From: Aldrovandia affinis
Taxonomy: Eukaryota > Chordata > Actinopteri > Notacanthiformes > Halosauridae
DNA: 64,000 nucleotides
Reading direction: 5' to 3'
NCBI GenBank assembly: GCA_029706075.1
Contig: JAINUG010000139.1
Span: forward strand, 2,153,510-2,217,509
The notes beneath the pieces were generated by a model, which saw only the letters and a program-made list of their open reading frames with translations, made no database searches and was not told the origin of the DNA. The stretch's first letter is position 1; each line of letters starts with the position of its first letter. The position numbers were made by a program, and so were the translations under genes. Below are positions 1 through 64,000 of this stretch, piece after piece.

Positions 1-31
1 GAGTGAGTTCTGCTCCCACAGGGGACACCTA

Positions 32-63924
<63,893 letters not shown>

Positions 63925-64000
63925 GGCTGTGAATTGGGTGCAAAATTGCTGTATGTCAGGTTAGCGGCTCTGATGAAGCCCAGCCTCAGATTTCCGAGAT
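63925..64000 (-). promoter_or_regulatory. galnt2: galnt2 5' untranslated region (partial)
   Basis: These are the 76 bases upstream of the start codon. They have an in-frame TAA at 63961-63963 and no intervening upstream ATG on the transcribed strand that I could see. No TATA box is visible. The transcription start and core promoter must lie at or beyond the right edge, so this stretch is best read as 5' UTR. Confidence 0.7.

Overview
The window is vertebrate nuclear DNA and, from its protein and repeat content, almost certainly from a teleost fish. It is the 5' two thirds of one gene on the minus strand: galnt2, polypeptide N-acetylgalactosaminyltransferase 2. Twelve coding exons were placed, all with GT/AG boundaries and consistent codon phase. 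They run from the start codon at 63922-63924 leftwards to exon 12 at 33-125. Together they give 1193 coding bases, or 397 complete residues plus two bases of the next codon. The remaining exons, which in the human gene carry the end of the catalytic domain and the ricin-type lectin domain, lie beyond the left edge. No second functional protein gene was found.

Layout from right to left, the direction of transcription. 63925-64000 is 5' UTR with an in-frame stop. Exon 1 (63829-63924) encodes the cytoplasmic tail and the Golgi signal anchor. Intron 1 (21514-63828, about 42 kb) holds most of the repeats. Exons 2 and 3 (21426-21513, 19172-19325) encode the stem region and the start of the catalytic domain. 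Intron 3 (8185-19171) is about 11 kb. Exons 4 to 12 are packed into the first 8.2 kb and encode the GT-A catalytic core, with DSH at residues 212-214, WGGEN at 319-323 and His347.

The rest is repeat-rich intron. It holds seven related tRNA-derived SINEs with at least three different tRNA-like heads, a second SINE family with the common fish tail, and an L1-like LINE fragment with a SINE inside it. There are three degenerate Tc1-like elements; one is nearly full length with a recognisable DD34E transposase pseudogene. There are also hAT-type and fold-back MITEs, one solo LTR with terminal inverted repeats and a 4-bp target duplication, a related second LTR, and very large minisatellites (30-bp unit at 22008-23045, 38-bp unit at 38098-39645).

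The most unusual theme is tandem duplication beside splice sites. The exon 2 donor is triplicated. Intron 4 is largely a degenerate tandem whose units begin with donor-like sequence. The intron 10 minisatellite abuts the exon 10 donor. The exon 11 acceptor has a (UG)n tract where a polypyrimidine tract is expected. An 11-bp minisatellite sits just inside intron 7, and a pyrimidine-rich tract of about 390 bases lies about 50 bases inside intron 5. None of this shows a new molecular system, but together it makes galnt2 splicing in this species worth examining. All calls come from reading the sequence; no alignment or database search was run.
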